Shown here piece after piece: positions 23,100 through 32,672 of a stretch of DNA of 64,000 nucleotides. The stretch covers positions 10,133,664 through 10,197,663 of the forward strand of contig NC_033630.1 in NCBI RefSeq assembly GCF_001540865.1, given 5' to 3'. The DNA comes from Ananas comosus (taxonomy: Eukaryota > Streptophyta > Magnoliopsida > Poales > Bromeliaceae). Below the pieces are notes generated by a model. The model saw nothing but the letters and a program-made list of their open reading frames with translations. It was not told where the DNA came from and ran no database searches. Positions within the stretch are counted from its first letter, which is position 1; each line of letters opens with the position of its first letter. The position numbers and the translations under genes are program-made.

Positions 23100-24325
23100 C
23101 GATCTCGATCACTTAATATTCATCTTAATTAATAATGTTTTGTTCCCTCTCGTTTACTCTACACATTATATTATTATAATTATTATTTTTTAAAATATAA
23201 TTAATTAATTTAAGTTGGTTTTTAACTTTTTATTACCTTGCCTTTTGCTCCAACGCTACACACCCATATACATCTTAATTAATATGAATTTTTGTTTGTG
23301 GAATGTTTACTCAGTGTGGGTTATTGTAGAATCCGAAGGGGAGAATTTGCTTAGGTATAAGTGGGGAATTATTTGCGAATTATTAATTTTTTGGGTTATT
23401 TTTAAGAATCTTAAGCATTATTTATTAACAAGAATTAAGAGTTTTAACAAAATAAAATGCTAATTCATAAAGATACAATTAAAGTGGACTATGATGTGAA
23501 GTGTATATAATTAATCCAAATATAAATGAGGAAAAGCTACAAGCACTTTTCTTAGAGTGGCCAATTTGCATTTTACATAATTTTATATGTATAAAAATAA
23601 TAAATAATATTAAATAAAATTAAAAATATATTTATTTAAGAGTAGAATAATTAATGACCATTTTGTAGAAAAATTCAACTTTAACTGGTCAATATATAAC
23701 TAAAACTTTGTATGGATAATTAAGTATGCAATTTCATTGCTTTGTGGGGATACATATGCAGTAAATCCTACATTTTGTACCCTACAAAATTTAAAAAACA
23801 TCATGGATATTTTTTTAAAATATTATCCATATTAATATTAATCCTTAAAATTCATAAATAATATCGTAAATATACTTTCCGTCAATTTTCATTAAAATTT
23901 TATTAGAATTAAGAATACGAAATGACCTATTTATCTCTTACCATAGTTCACTATTATATAAATTGTTTAGTATTTATTTCAATTTATATTTCACTCAGCA
24001 TAGTTAAATTTGAATTTTTTTGGCTCAATTTGTGCCATCATCTTTTTCAACTTAGTACTTCATTTAATTAGTTGATGAAATCAAATTTCTCTTTTGATTT
24101 AATTGAAGTTGGTATTTAGTTATATTTTTTAACATAATTTTAGTAATATTAATAATTTTTAAAAGTTTTACGCAATTAGAGTTAGACAGAAGGACGCTAA
24201 TGAAGCAAGAATAGCTATTTCGTTCAAATCGAATTATTTTAGATATTTCTAGAATAAACCAGAAACAACTATTCTACCTTTTTAGAGAAATAGGACTATG
24301 CTCATGCTATAAATATAAAAGTATA
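23100..24325. other. AT-rich DNA, intron-like or intergenic
   Basis: No exon with a recognisable protein is visible. If the candidate exon at 22956 is real this would be its first intron, but nothing confirms it. Confidence 0.3.
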
Positions 24326-24332
24326 ATTATAT

Positions 24333-24891
24333 TATGAGTTGAGCTGGAATACTATCGGTAGCAAACGGATTCCGTTGGCACTCATTTGTTTTCGATGATG
24401 GAGCTTCTAAATCGACGATCGGCACTGTTGAATATAATTTATACCACTTAAAGTATCTAGAAACCAAATTTCAAATCTTTTAGGCATCACTGACCTAATG
24501 ATCAAAGGGTTTTAAATTTTGTAATTTTAATAATCGATACAAGATGTTTCCTCGTTTAACTGCGTAAAAATATCCGAATCAATTGAATTTTGGTTAGAAA
24601 ATTCTTTAAACTATTTAGAGCAAGATCTATACTCTTGATCTAATTACGAAACTCCTATTATCACTTTTTAAAAGATATTCATTTTTAGCCGTTTATTTTT
24701 GTTTCCATTTGATGGGCAAGAGAACAATTTCAAAAAAATATAAAATTTGATTTTTAGATGCTTCAAGTGGTATAGATCATGTTCAACGGTGCCGATCGTC
24801 GATTTGGAGGCTCCATCATCGAAAACAAATGGGTGGCAAGGGAGCTCGTTTATTACTGATAGCATTCCAGCTCAACTCATTATATTATATT
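24333..24891 (+). mobile_element. Complete fold-back element (long family, GGTAGTAAACG type)
   Basis: The left end reads GAGCTGGAATACTATCGGTA, then TTGTTTTCGATGATGGAGC and CGACGATCGGC. The inverse of the right end reads GAGCTGGAATGCTATCAGTA, then TTGTTTTCGATGATGGAGCC and CGACGATCGGCACC. The terminal hairpin word differs from the 18267 element at both ends. It is about 560 bp and non-coding. Confidence 0.8.
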
Positions 24892-26300
24892 GCAGGAATT
24901 ATTTCATACAGCTCCTTGTAAATATATCGAAATGTAGATATATCTTTACAAAGTTCAACTTTTCATATTTATCAGTATAAAAGTCCTAACATTTTCAAAT
25001 ATATTTCTACTGTTAGAATCCGTCAGAAAAATATAGTTAAACATATATAGATAAAATACTACTTAACCTTGATTATTGAATAAGATAAATGATCTTTTTA
25101 TCCCTCTTATATTTGCAATAGTAAAAATAACATTTCACTTACATAGAAAGAATATAAGCGGTGAAAATTTTTGGGATGACATTTCTGCACAATTTTAACT
25201 GTTCGGACCTTTGGAGGGTCATGGCAAAAATATCATTTCACTTATCTTTTATCTAACAGTAACAAACTAGAGAGACAAATATAAATATAACTGAATTTTT
25301 ATAGAAATAAATATAAAAAATTAAACTTTATAAAAATAAATATATCTCCTATTCGATATATTTATGGGAAATTATATAAAATTATTCCTTTATTATTTTA
25401 TATGTTATTTTAAGATATATATTATAAATTCGAAGTGTGGGAGAAAATTGGGGCCCATGCAAACATCCGAAGCATTGGGAAGTTCGCAGGAGAACTCGAG
25501 TTGAAATTTTCCACCGACTCAATCAATCAAAAAAAGCTAGCTTTTCGTGAGGAACTGATTCTTTGAGAATGTTCTCGCGCGTGGAACAACTACTAATTAA
25601 ACTAAATAAAATAAAATGAGTTTGGTGAGTGTGGTTTGGTGAGTCACATTTGTGACTCATCACATGATATGTGTTCCACACCCAGTCAATTTCCTAAAAA
25701 AAATATAATAATAATAATGTGATGAGTAGAGAATATTTTATATATAATTTTAACAATTTCGCCTTCTGCGTCGCATTTGCGATAAAACTGATACATGTCA
25801 CTGGCGGGATATATGTTAGAGTCAGAGATTCGAATCTCTTTATGATCAGTTTAAATTTGAGGTTTATGTCTTTAGCGTCCAGAAGCTAGCTTCCTGTGCT
25901 AAACATAAAGGTTTAGTTAGGTTTTGGTACCTACATTTTCGACAGTTTTCAAAGAACGTCGTCATATGAACGTTCGAATTTAAAAAAAAATTCATGATAC
26001 TTTATAGTATCAAAATATATCTTATCGATGCATGGCATAAGTATCAGTATATATATATACACGTAGCAACTCTTTAATATTTGCGGATACTTTTGCTTAC
26101 GCTTTCTAATACGACGGATGTACGGCAGATCAATTTGTAATGCTTCTCAGCGATGTTAACTATCGAAAGAATCGTCCTTAAATGTTTATTTTTTTGTTGT
26201 GCCAGTATAAAGTTTTAAATCGCTATTTAAACTAATGAGCACTAAAATTACATTCACAAATATCGTGGAGAGATTAACAAATTAGAAATTTAGGAACTTT
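24892..26300. other. Intergenic DNA with a probable AT-rich MITE and a small palindrome
   Basis: 24935-25350 has loose inverted symmetry like the MITE at 22434. At about 25640-25660 the sequence GAGTCACATTTGTGACTC is a perfect inverted repeat containing TGAGTCAC and GTGACTCA, bZIP-type binding words. No gene is visible. Confidence 0.35.
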
Positions 26301-27090
26301 GTATAGAGCCTGTTTCGCTGTGCAGTCGTGCGCGTTCGCGGTGCGCGATCGCGCGAACAGGCTCGTAGTTTTTTCCTTTTACCTTAATACACATATTGTA
26401 GGACGCGAATTGCATAACCGGTTTGGAGCAAAATATTGCTTTCTACACAAATTTGCAATTTGCGAACTTTCCATATTCTTTCCTGTTACTTCCCTGCATC
26501 TTGTGTAGATTATCATGAATTTCATAGCTGCTTTAAAATGAATACCACCTTCTACACAAATCCGCAATTTACGATCTTTCGATGGTCTTTTCTTTCACCT
26601 TTTGGATGCAGTGTAGGTCGTGCGTGTATAAATGTTTTAGGGCGAATACCGCTTTATTATAGTAGGATTCAGGTATCATTTCTATATATATACGTGGCGT
26701 TCGATTAATATAATTAGTGCTTTTAGAGGTAATTAATAATATTTTCCTCTTGTAGAAGAGTTGAGGTTTTTGTATATCCTTCTTCGTTTTCCTGTGCTTC
26801 TTCATCTTATCACGCGGCTTTTAGGCCTGCATTGATATTCCCTCTTTCACAAAACTGAAGTTTAAGGACTGCCTCGAATTTGAACATTCTTAACTATTTT
26901 TAGATTGGCCTCCTTCAGCTCCTAAATTTTGATCAGTTAATGCAGATAGGATCGATTGAGCGAACAATTCCGCAATGTTTGTTAGGGTTCAGTAGAAAAA
27001 GTTAAACTTCATCTTTTTCTATCGTGAGCCATTATTTCTCTCTAAAAGATTAATCTTAACACTTGCGAGAATAGATAATAAATTTGAGTA
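26300..27090. other. Intergenic DNA with a GC-rich hairpin and diverged direct repeats
   Basis: 26307-26364 forms an imperfect palindrome (AGCCTGTTTCGC paired with GCGAACAGGCT) around GCGCGATCGCGC. At 26425-26520 and 26535-26620 a segment around CTTCTACACAAAT and GCAATTT repeats in diverged form. No gene is supported. Confidence 0.35.
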
Positions 27091-27091
27091 C

Positions 27092-27440
27092 GTCTTCTAT
27101 GCTTTCGAATTATTTTCGATAATGGAATATTCAATGCGACGATCGGCCCCATTAGGTATGATTTATATTATTAGAGTTATTTACAAATCAAATCTTATAA
27201 TTTTTCAACATCATTTGTTAGGTAATTAAAGGGTCTAAAAAATGACTATTTTAATGGCCGTATGACATGTTTGTAAGTTGAACGTTGTAGAACAATCCAA
27301 ATTATGTGAAATTTTAATAAAAATTTATTACTATCAAGAGCAAGATCAATACTTTCGATTTGAAATTTTAACTTTTATCACTATTTTTTATGTATTTTCA
27401 GTCGTGCATTTTGCGGTTACTCGATCACTAGACAAATAAA
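27092..27440 (+). mobile_element. Long fold-back element, right side missing
   Basis: The left arm is present (CGAATTATTTTCGATAATGG, then GCGACGATCGGCC), followed by typical internal words (AATTTTTCAACATCATTTG, TGTGAAATTTTAATA). There is no right terminal arm; the sequence runs into the retrotransposon gag remnant. Confidence 0.5.
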
Positions 27441-28612
27441 GTCAAAAAAATTATGGAATTGCTCCTATTGAGCAACCCAAACACTCAAATCAAATAGATT
27501 TGAAAAATATTTATCTGCAAAATAGTCTTGAATTTTAAAATGAAGACCATTAAATGACATTTTAGCAAACTCGGAATCTAGCATTCTGACAAAGCACCAA
27601 TTTCTCACCACTTTGAAACAGTTCAGATATTCTTAAACCATTTAACCCGACTTTGCTGATATAAAGCTAAGTCGACCACTGAAAGTTCTTACTCTGACCT
27701 GTAGAATTGCTCATAGAACTTGCAATCCATTTCGTTTCAATTTTGTACCGAGTTGGGAGACAAGCTCGTTTACCGTGTAAACGTTGTTTTCATTAACGAC
27801 ATATTGAGCAGTCATAGTTTCAAAAACGAGTCGGCCACAGCTTCTCTGCACTGGGCTGTGAACCGAGTGATATGCTCAACCGCATTCTCGGTTTCATCAC
27901 CTGGGAACTTATCAAATTTCGGTATTTTTCAGTTTGCTTGATGCGGATACTCCAAATCCACATTGGCAGGATATAGAGATTTGAAAACTGGCGGCGGCAT
28001 TGCCGGCCTTGCTCCGACACCAAAGGTGTTTCTGATAGCCTCCTCAATTTGAGTGTACAGCTCATTGTTTCCTAGCAGAATGGCAGGTACTTTGGCCTGA
28101 ACTAAGTTCAGCCCTAGAGGAGGTGGCTGTTGCACATTATGCCCCACAAGACCTAGTTGGAATTGTCCTGCATTGGAGCCCCGCCGTCCGATCCTCATAG
28201 CTCCATTTAGAGGCTGATAGACCGATGACGGCAGCCAAATTACATCTAAACGATTATCCCTCTGCTGGATGATATGAGCGATATTTTGCAAAATTCGCAT
28301 CATATGCGCGAGAGTATAAGCCAAATTCGGCTTAGACGGTAGAGCCGATTAGCCAAAAGTTTCTATCCCCGATGGTGGTGGCGTATGTGGTAAAAATTGT
28401 TGGATCGCGATCCGAACTTGCGGAGATGTCGACCAAGTCAAGTGAGTTTTCTGGCTCTGGATTAGTTGTCGGACTGACCTCGAGTGCGCCACGATCAAGC
28501 GATTCGGTTGAGGGGGGGAGGGATCAGCTCAACCAGGTTCTTCCTCAATATGATAAGCCAAACTGAAGATTTAAGGTTGACTTGGTTGGACGAGCCGAGC
28601 TGGTTGTGACAT
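27430..28612 (-). pseudogene. LTR-retrotransposon gag remnant (Ty3/gypsy-like)
   Basis: Read on the minus strand from an ATG at 28612 (MSQPARLVQPSQP) the frame runs, with several stops, through NLAYTLAHMMRILQNIAHII, then PPPVFKSLYPANVDLEYP. After a frameshift near 27935 it continues KIPKFDKFPGDETENAVEHI, TRFTAQCRE, then NEMDCKFYEQFYRSE and SEFAKMSFNGLHFKIQDYF. This order matches plant retrotransposon gag proteins (retrotrans_gag domain). Multiple stops and the shift make it dead. No protease, reverse transcriptase or integrase remains nearby. The sequence at 28613-28800 may be leader or LTR, with a minus-strand TATAAATA at about 28787-28795. Confidence 0.8.
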
Positions 28613-29526
28613 AAACTAAACACTAAGATATTCTTAATCTAGACTAAGCTATTCTACTCCTATAAAAGCTCTCAAAATGTAGGAAAAGAAAGATTACAAA
28701 AGTATTCTACTCTTGAAAAACATGAAAATAAATTGATCTTCTTATTCGTAAGGAAGAAAGACACTTATTTCAGGTGTTTTTATGTTATTTATAGTACTAC
28801 TATCAGCTTGCAGTTACCGGGCAACTAGCTTCACGGGGAACGCTGAAGTCGCGCTTTTATTAGTCGCGGGAATTACTCCCGCATTCCTCGTCCCCATTCT
28901 CATCCGTTTCCGTTCAAGGGTTCTTTCTTTTTTTAGCGGCTCTCGGTGTACCATGTGTTGCATTTTAATTTGCTCGTGCTATTTATACACACGTGCCTAA
29001 TCGCGTACGAACTGATGTTATTTTTCTTGCTCCAACAGATTCTTTCATTTCTTTTTGAAAAGTTTAGAGCTCTCACCAATCCATTTCAATGCTTCCGTAC
29101 TTCATCCCACTGGTACTTTTGTTACTTTCTCTTGTGCTAGAATTTCTAAATTTCCACATAATTTAATTATTTCTTTTGTGCCTAATCGCGTACCAATTGA
29201 AGTTTATTATTTTAAAATTCTTCGACACAAAATTTAATTATAAAAATTAAAAGATTGGAGACAAAAAAAAAAAAAAGGATAAAAGTTAGGAAACCAACGA
29301 GAAGGTTCGTTTCTAAGAGTTTTAAGCCACTTAATCATGTTTTAATTAAAAAAGTTCTTGGACTTTCCCTGATTTGTTCAAACATGTAACGCATAATTAG
29401 ATGAACCTTCACTATCATTATATGTAATTTAATATCACTTTATAACTTTTTAGATAGTCAAAAGGCAATAAATAAGGGTATCTTTGTTACCCTTATTATA
29501 TTCATAATAATATAAATTAACTTTTC
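28613..29526. other. Intergenic, possible LTR remnant of the gag element
   Basis: This is the upstream side of the minus-strand gag. A minus-strand TATA-like word near 28790 and a GC-richer patch at 28800-28990 could be LTR sequence, but no second LTR is visible. Short frames here are unsupported. Confidence 0.3.
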
Positions 29527-29650
29527 AACGGCTTCTACTGCAAATGACAAAGAACTTGATAGCTGGTATCCGAGATCTCAAGTTCAAATCCTAGCTTATT
29601 CATAGTTATTTTAATCTCCAAATGAAATAGACGAAGCGGGTCTAAAATAT
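29527..29650 (+). mobile_element. Diverged tRNA-derived SINE
   Basis: It aligns with the SINEs at 31993 and 57246: CAAATGACAAAGAACTTG, TGGTATCCGAGATCTCAAG, TTCAAATCCTAGCTTATTCA and AAATGAAATAGACGAAGCGG. The B-box region CAAGTTCAAATCC retains the RNA polymerase III pattern. The A tail is replaced by an AT-rich sequence, so it is an old copy. Confidence 0.65.
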
Positions 29651-30231
29651 ATATATATTAAATAATTTTTGATAAAAGTATGAAGATTTTTTTTTTTTGT
29701 TTATTAAGATTTAAATTTTATTAGAAAATAATTTAGTGATTTTTTTTTATTTTTGAATTAGACGCAAAGAAAATCTCAATAAAAATAAAAAGTTAAGGAG
29801 GCTAGATGAGGATGGGGTATAATTGAGGGGTTTCTATACATTTTCACTTATCTTTTCCTATACTTCATGCATGGCTCTAATCCAGTCATCGCGTTAAACT
29901 TCGCACCTCATCTTTTCCTTTTTCTTTTTTCCTTAAGCTTTCTTATTCATAACTTTGTGAGGAATTTATGCTTCATGTATCTTCGCGGAAACTTCTCAAT
30001 ATTGTCACATAGTTTGCTGGAATTGGTCACGTATATATGTATTTGATAAGAAGATAGGTTTCCTAGAGAAAACTTTTTTTTGCGATGTGAATTTAAATTA
30101 AAGAAAATTAATAATACTAGGAGTCTCCGGTGACTCGAATTCAAGATCTTCTGCTCTGATACCGTATAAGACTTTTGTTGTATATACTTTAAGGTAGCGT
30201 TTGGTTCGGAAACATGGGGGAATAAGCCCTC
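29651..30231. other. Intergenic DNA
   Basis: No gene is visible. From about 30191 (GCGTTTGGTTCGG) to 30231 it may be the left edge of a MITE that the CACTA-like element interrupts; the matching right part would be near 30747-30785. Confidence 0.3.
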
Positions 30232-30746
30232 CACTACAATAAAAGTAGTGTATAGCGACATTTTTAAATATCGGTACAAATTAAAAAAAATGCTGCTGGC
30301 TAAATTACCGACACTTTTAAAGAGTTTTGCTATATGTGGGGTCGCTAGGTATATAGTGGCAGTTTAAGAGTGTCAGTATAAGTTAAAAAGAATGCTGATG
30401 CTGCTAATTTACCAACGCTTATTTAAGCATTTAGTAACCACCGGAACCTACCTCATCGGCTGCAACGGTGGAGGAGGAGGAGAGCAAGTGGTTCTTCGTC
30501 TAGGATTTCAATGGATTGAGTGAGGAAAGAAGGGGAGATGGTGATGGATTTTTCTTCTTTTTTTTCCGTTTTTGTTTGTAATCATGTGCTGAATAGGCTG
30601 GGTAAGATATGTTGAGTAGAGTAACATTTTTTTTTTGTTGGATTTGACTTTATATTTAGACATTAATAGATTTTTTTAAAAAAATTTTGGTATAAATACG
30701 AAGTGTCCTAAAAATATGTCCCTATAACCTAATTCTGTTGTAATGT
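30232..30746. mobile_element. Small CACTA-like non-autonomous element
   Basis: It starts CACTACAATAAAAGTAG and ends with the inverse of CATTACAACAGAATTAGG, close to the CACTACAA termini of plant CACTA elements. Sub-terminal repeats of the type GTATAAGTTAAAAAGAATGC occur twice near the left end. It contains a GGAGGAGGAGG tract but no transposase. The 3-bp target duplication is not clear. Confidence 0.5.
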
Positions 30747-31530
30747 TTTATTCCCCCCTTTGTTCCCAAAACGTGACGTTTGGTACCTGAGAACAGTAGT
30801 TCTCGGGTTTCTTGAATAAGCCGGTATTAGGCTGTAACGTATGTTTCACCTTTTTTTGGAACAAGCTTGCTCCCAAGTGAGAATTCTATCGTTAAATAAT
30901 CCGACATGTTAACCAATGATCCAACATCTATGATGTTTACTTTGTCACCCATTATTTGCAAAAGTGATCAGTACACAAACTACAGTTATAAAAATTAGGA
31001 TCTTGCGCCAAGGCTCTGATTGGAATGAGTTGTTTAATAGTAGATTCTTGCATCAAGAAACACTGATTAGGGTTGCGGAAAGATTATGTTACATGCAATA
31101 AATGAGAATGTTCAATGAATAGTTTGTTTTGTTTCTAGAAAAAATATGCAACGAGCCGATTGAAAGACTATTCCTCTGTCCCACCGAACAAGAGAGTCGC
31201 ATATCTTTGTATGTTTTTGTTCCAACTCTACGCCGTTTAAGATGACCCTTCAATAGTAAATTGGTAATAAGATACAAATAAAATTAAAAAAATAGCTAAT
31301 TTATAATAATCCTTGAATTTTAGGGTGGCAAAGTAAAAATACACACAAAAGTGCATTAGGAGCAAATTAAATTTTAGATACACTTCAACTTGCTCCCTGT
31401 GGTACAACACATTTTTTTTTGCCCTCCTTGTAGTTTAAAAAGCTAGGCTCGACTATCTTGTTGTTTTATTTTTGTCTCAATGAAAAATTCTATCGTTAAA
31501 TAGGAAGGTAAAGTAGACTTAATTAATTAA
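30747..31530. other. Intergenic DNA
   Basis: No gene is supported. 31385-31430 has CTCCCTGTGGTACAACACAT, reminiscent of the MULE MITE end at 62436, but no partner end is visible. Confidence 0.3.
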
Positions 31531-31771
31531 TTATAAAAAATAATTTAATTTTTTAATTAATTCATTTATTCTTTATAATTAATTATTAATATTTTAATAT
31601 ATTTATTTATAAATTAATNATCAATATAAATATTAATTTATAAATAAATATATTAAAATATTAATAATTAATTATAAAAAATAATTTAATTTTTTAATTA
31701 ATTCATTTATTCTTTATAATTAATTATTAATATTTTAATATATTTATTTATAAATTAATATTTATATTGAT
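31531..31771. repeat. Direct plus inverted AT-rich repeat around a single N
   Basis: The roughly 88 bases at 31531-31618 recur almost exactly at 31672-31759. Between them, after the N at 31619, the segment 31620-31677 is the reverse complement of 31714-31771. The result is a direct repeat that also forms a roughly 58-bp-stem hairpin. Confidence 0.8.
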
Positions 31772-31992
31772 CAACCATTAATATTTTTATTAATCTAATT
31801 AAATGTTTTTGTTAGTTATCTACCTAAAATAATTTACTAACTAATTAAATTATTAAATATATTAATTATATTAATTAATAATTTAATAACATAATTAAAA
31901 TTAAATTTTAATTTTAATTAAACTTATTTCTAGCTTGAGAACAAATTTATTTTAGAAAAAAGGGTGGAACAACAGTTCTAACCTTATAACCA

Positions 31993-32142
31993 ACCGTTAC
32001 TAGCGCAAGTGGCAAAGAGCTTGGTGGTTGGTACCTGAGGTCCCGAGTTCGAATTCTAGTTGATTCACATTTTCAGTTAAATTTATTTTTAAATAAAATA
32101 AACAAAACAGATAGCACTACCTATCTCTAAAAAAAAAAAAAG
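31993..32142 (+). mobile_element. tRNA-derived SINE
   Basis: A polymerase III head is visible, with an A box (TAGCGCAAGTGG at 32001) and a B box (GAGTTCGAATTC at about 32045). A body follows, then a 3' tail CACTACCTATCTCT and a run of A. A tentative imperfect target duplication is TAACCTTATA at about 31980 against TAATCTTATA at about 32157. The tail matches the LINE ends in this window. It sits about 350 bp upstream of the MTP gene's TATA box. Confidence 0.8.
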
Positions 32143-32490
32143 ATAATAATAATTTTAATCTTATATTAGCTTATTTTAGAAATTTAAGAATTACAGTTCT
32201 CAAATACCAAATACAATAATTGAAAATAAATTTAAAAATTACTGTTCTCAAATACCAAATACAATAATAATTGAAAATAAAGGAGGGAACAGGAATTTAT
32301 TCTCCTCGTATTGGAGAACCAAATAGTGCGGCAAAAGAAAGCGGATTCCGAATCCGTAGACCGAGTCGGTGTGACTCTGATTCGTTCGTTTCTGGTTCCC
32401 GCCCTTCTCGGATCCAAACCCTAACCGCCTCCCTGTTTTTACTCCACCTCCACCAATCACATTACGAAGTACGAACTCCACACTTATTAT

Positions 32491-32498
32491 TATAAATA
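32491..32498 (+). promoter_or_regulatory. TATA box of the MTP gene
   Basis: TATAAATA lies 182 bases before the proposed start codon. With transcription beginning about 25-35 bases downstream, the leader would be roughly 150 bases and would include the CT, GAA and GGT repeats. Confidence 0.55.
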
Positions 32499-32537
32499 AA
32501 TATCGATCATTATCAATTTTTGAAACAAAAATTGAAT

Positions 32538-32669
32538 TCTCTCTCTCTCCGCTCTTCGTCGTCTTCGTCGTCTTCGTCTCCGATCCCACATACGCGAAGA
32601 AGAAGAAGAAGAAGAAGAAGAAGAAGAAGAGGAGGTCGTGGTGGTGGTGGTGGTGGTGGTGGTGGTGCG
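32538..32669 (+). repeat. CT, GAA and GGT microsatellites in the MTP leader
   Basis: A (CT)n tract is followed by CGTCTT repeats, then (GAA)n at about 32595-32631 and (GGT)n at about 32637-32667. These lie between the TATA box and the start codon. They make long spurious frames on both strands. Confidence 0.85.
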
Positions 32670-32672
32670 GCA

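Noticed and set aside
26299..26708. Overlapping frames on both strands
   Set aside because: They arise from diverged direct repeats and a palindrome, without protein-like features.
31993..32060. Possible tRNA gene
   Set aside because: A and B boxes are present but no cloverleaf can be formed, and the sequence continues into a SINE body with an A tail.
32520..32672. Upstream in-frame ATG giving a 51-residue N-terminal extension to the MTP protein
   Set aside because: It lies about where transcription should begin after the TATA box and would encode Arg and Gly homopolymers from microsatellites; the family starts near the 32673 ATG.
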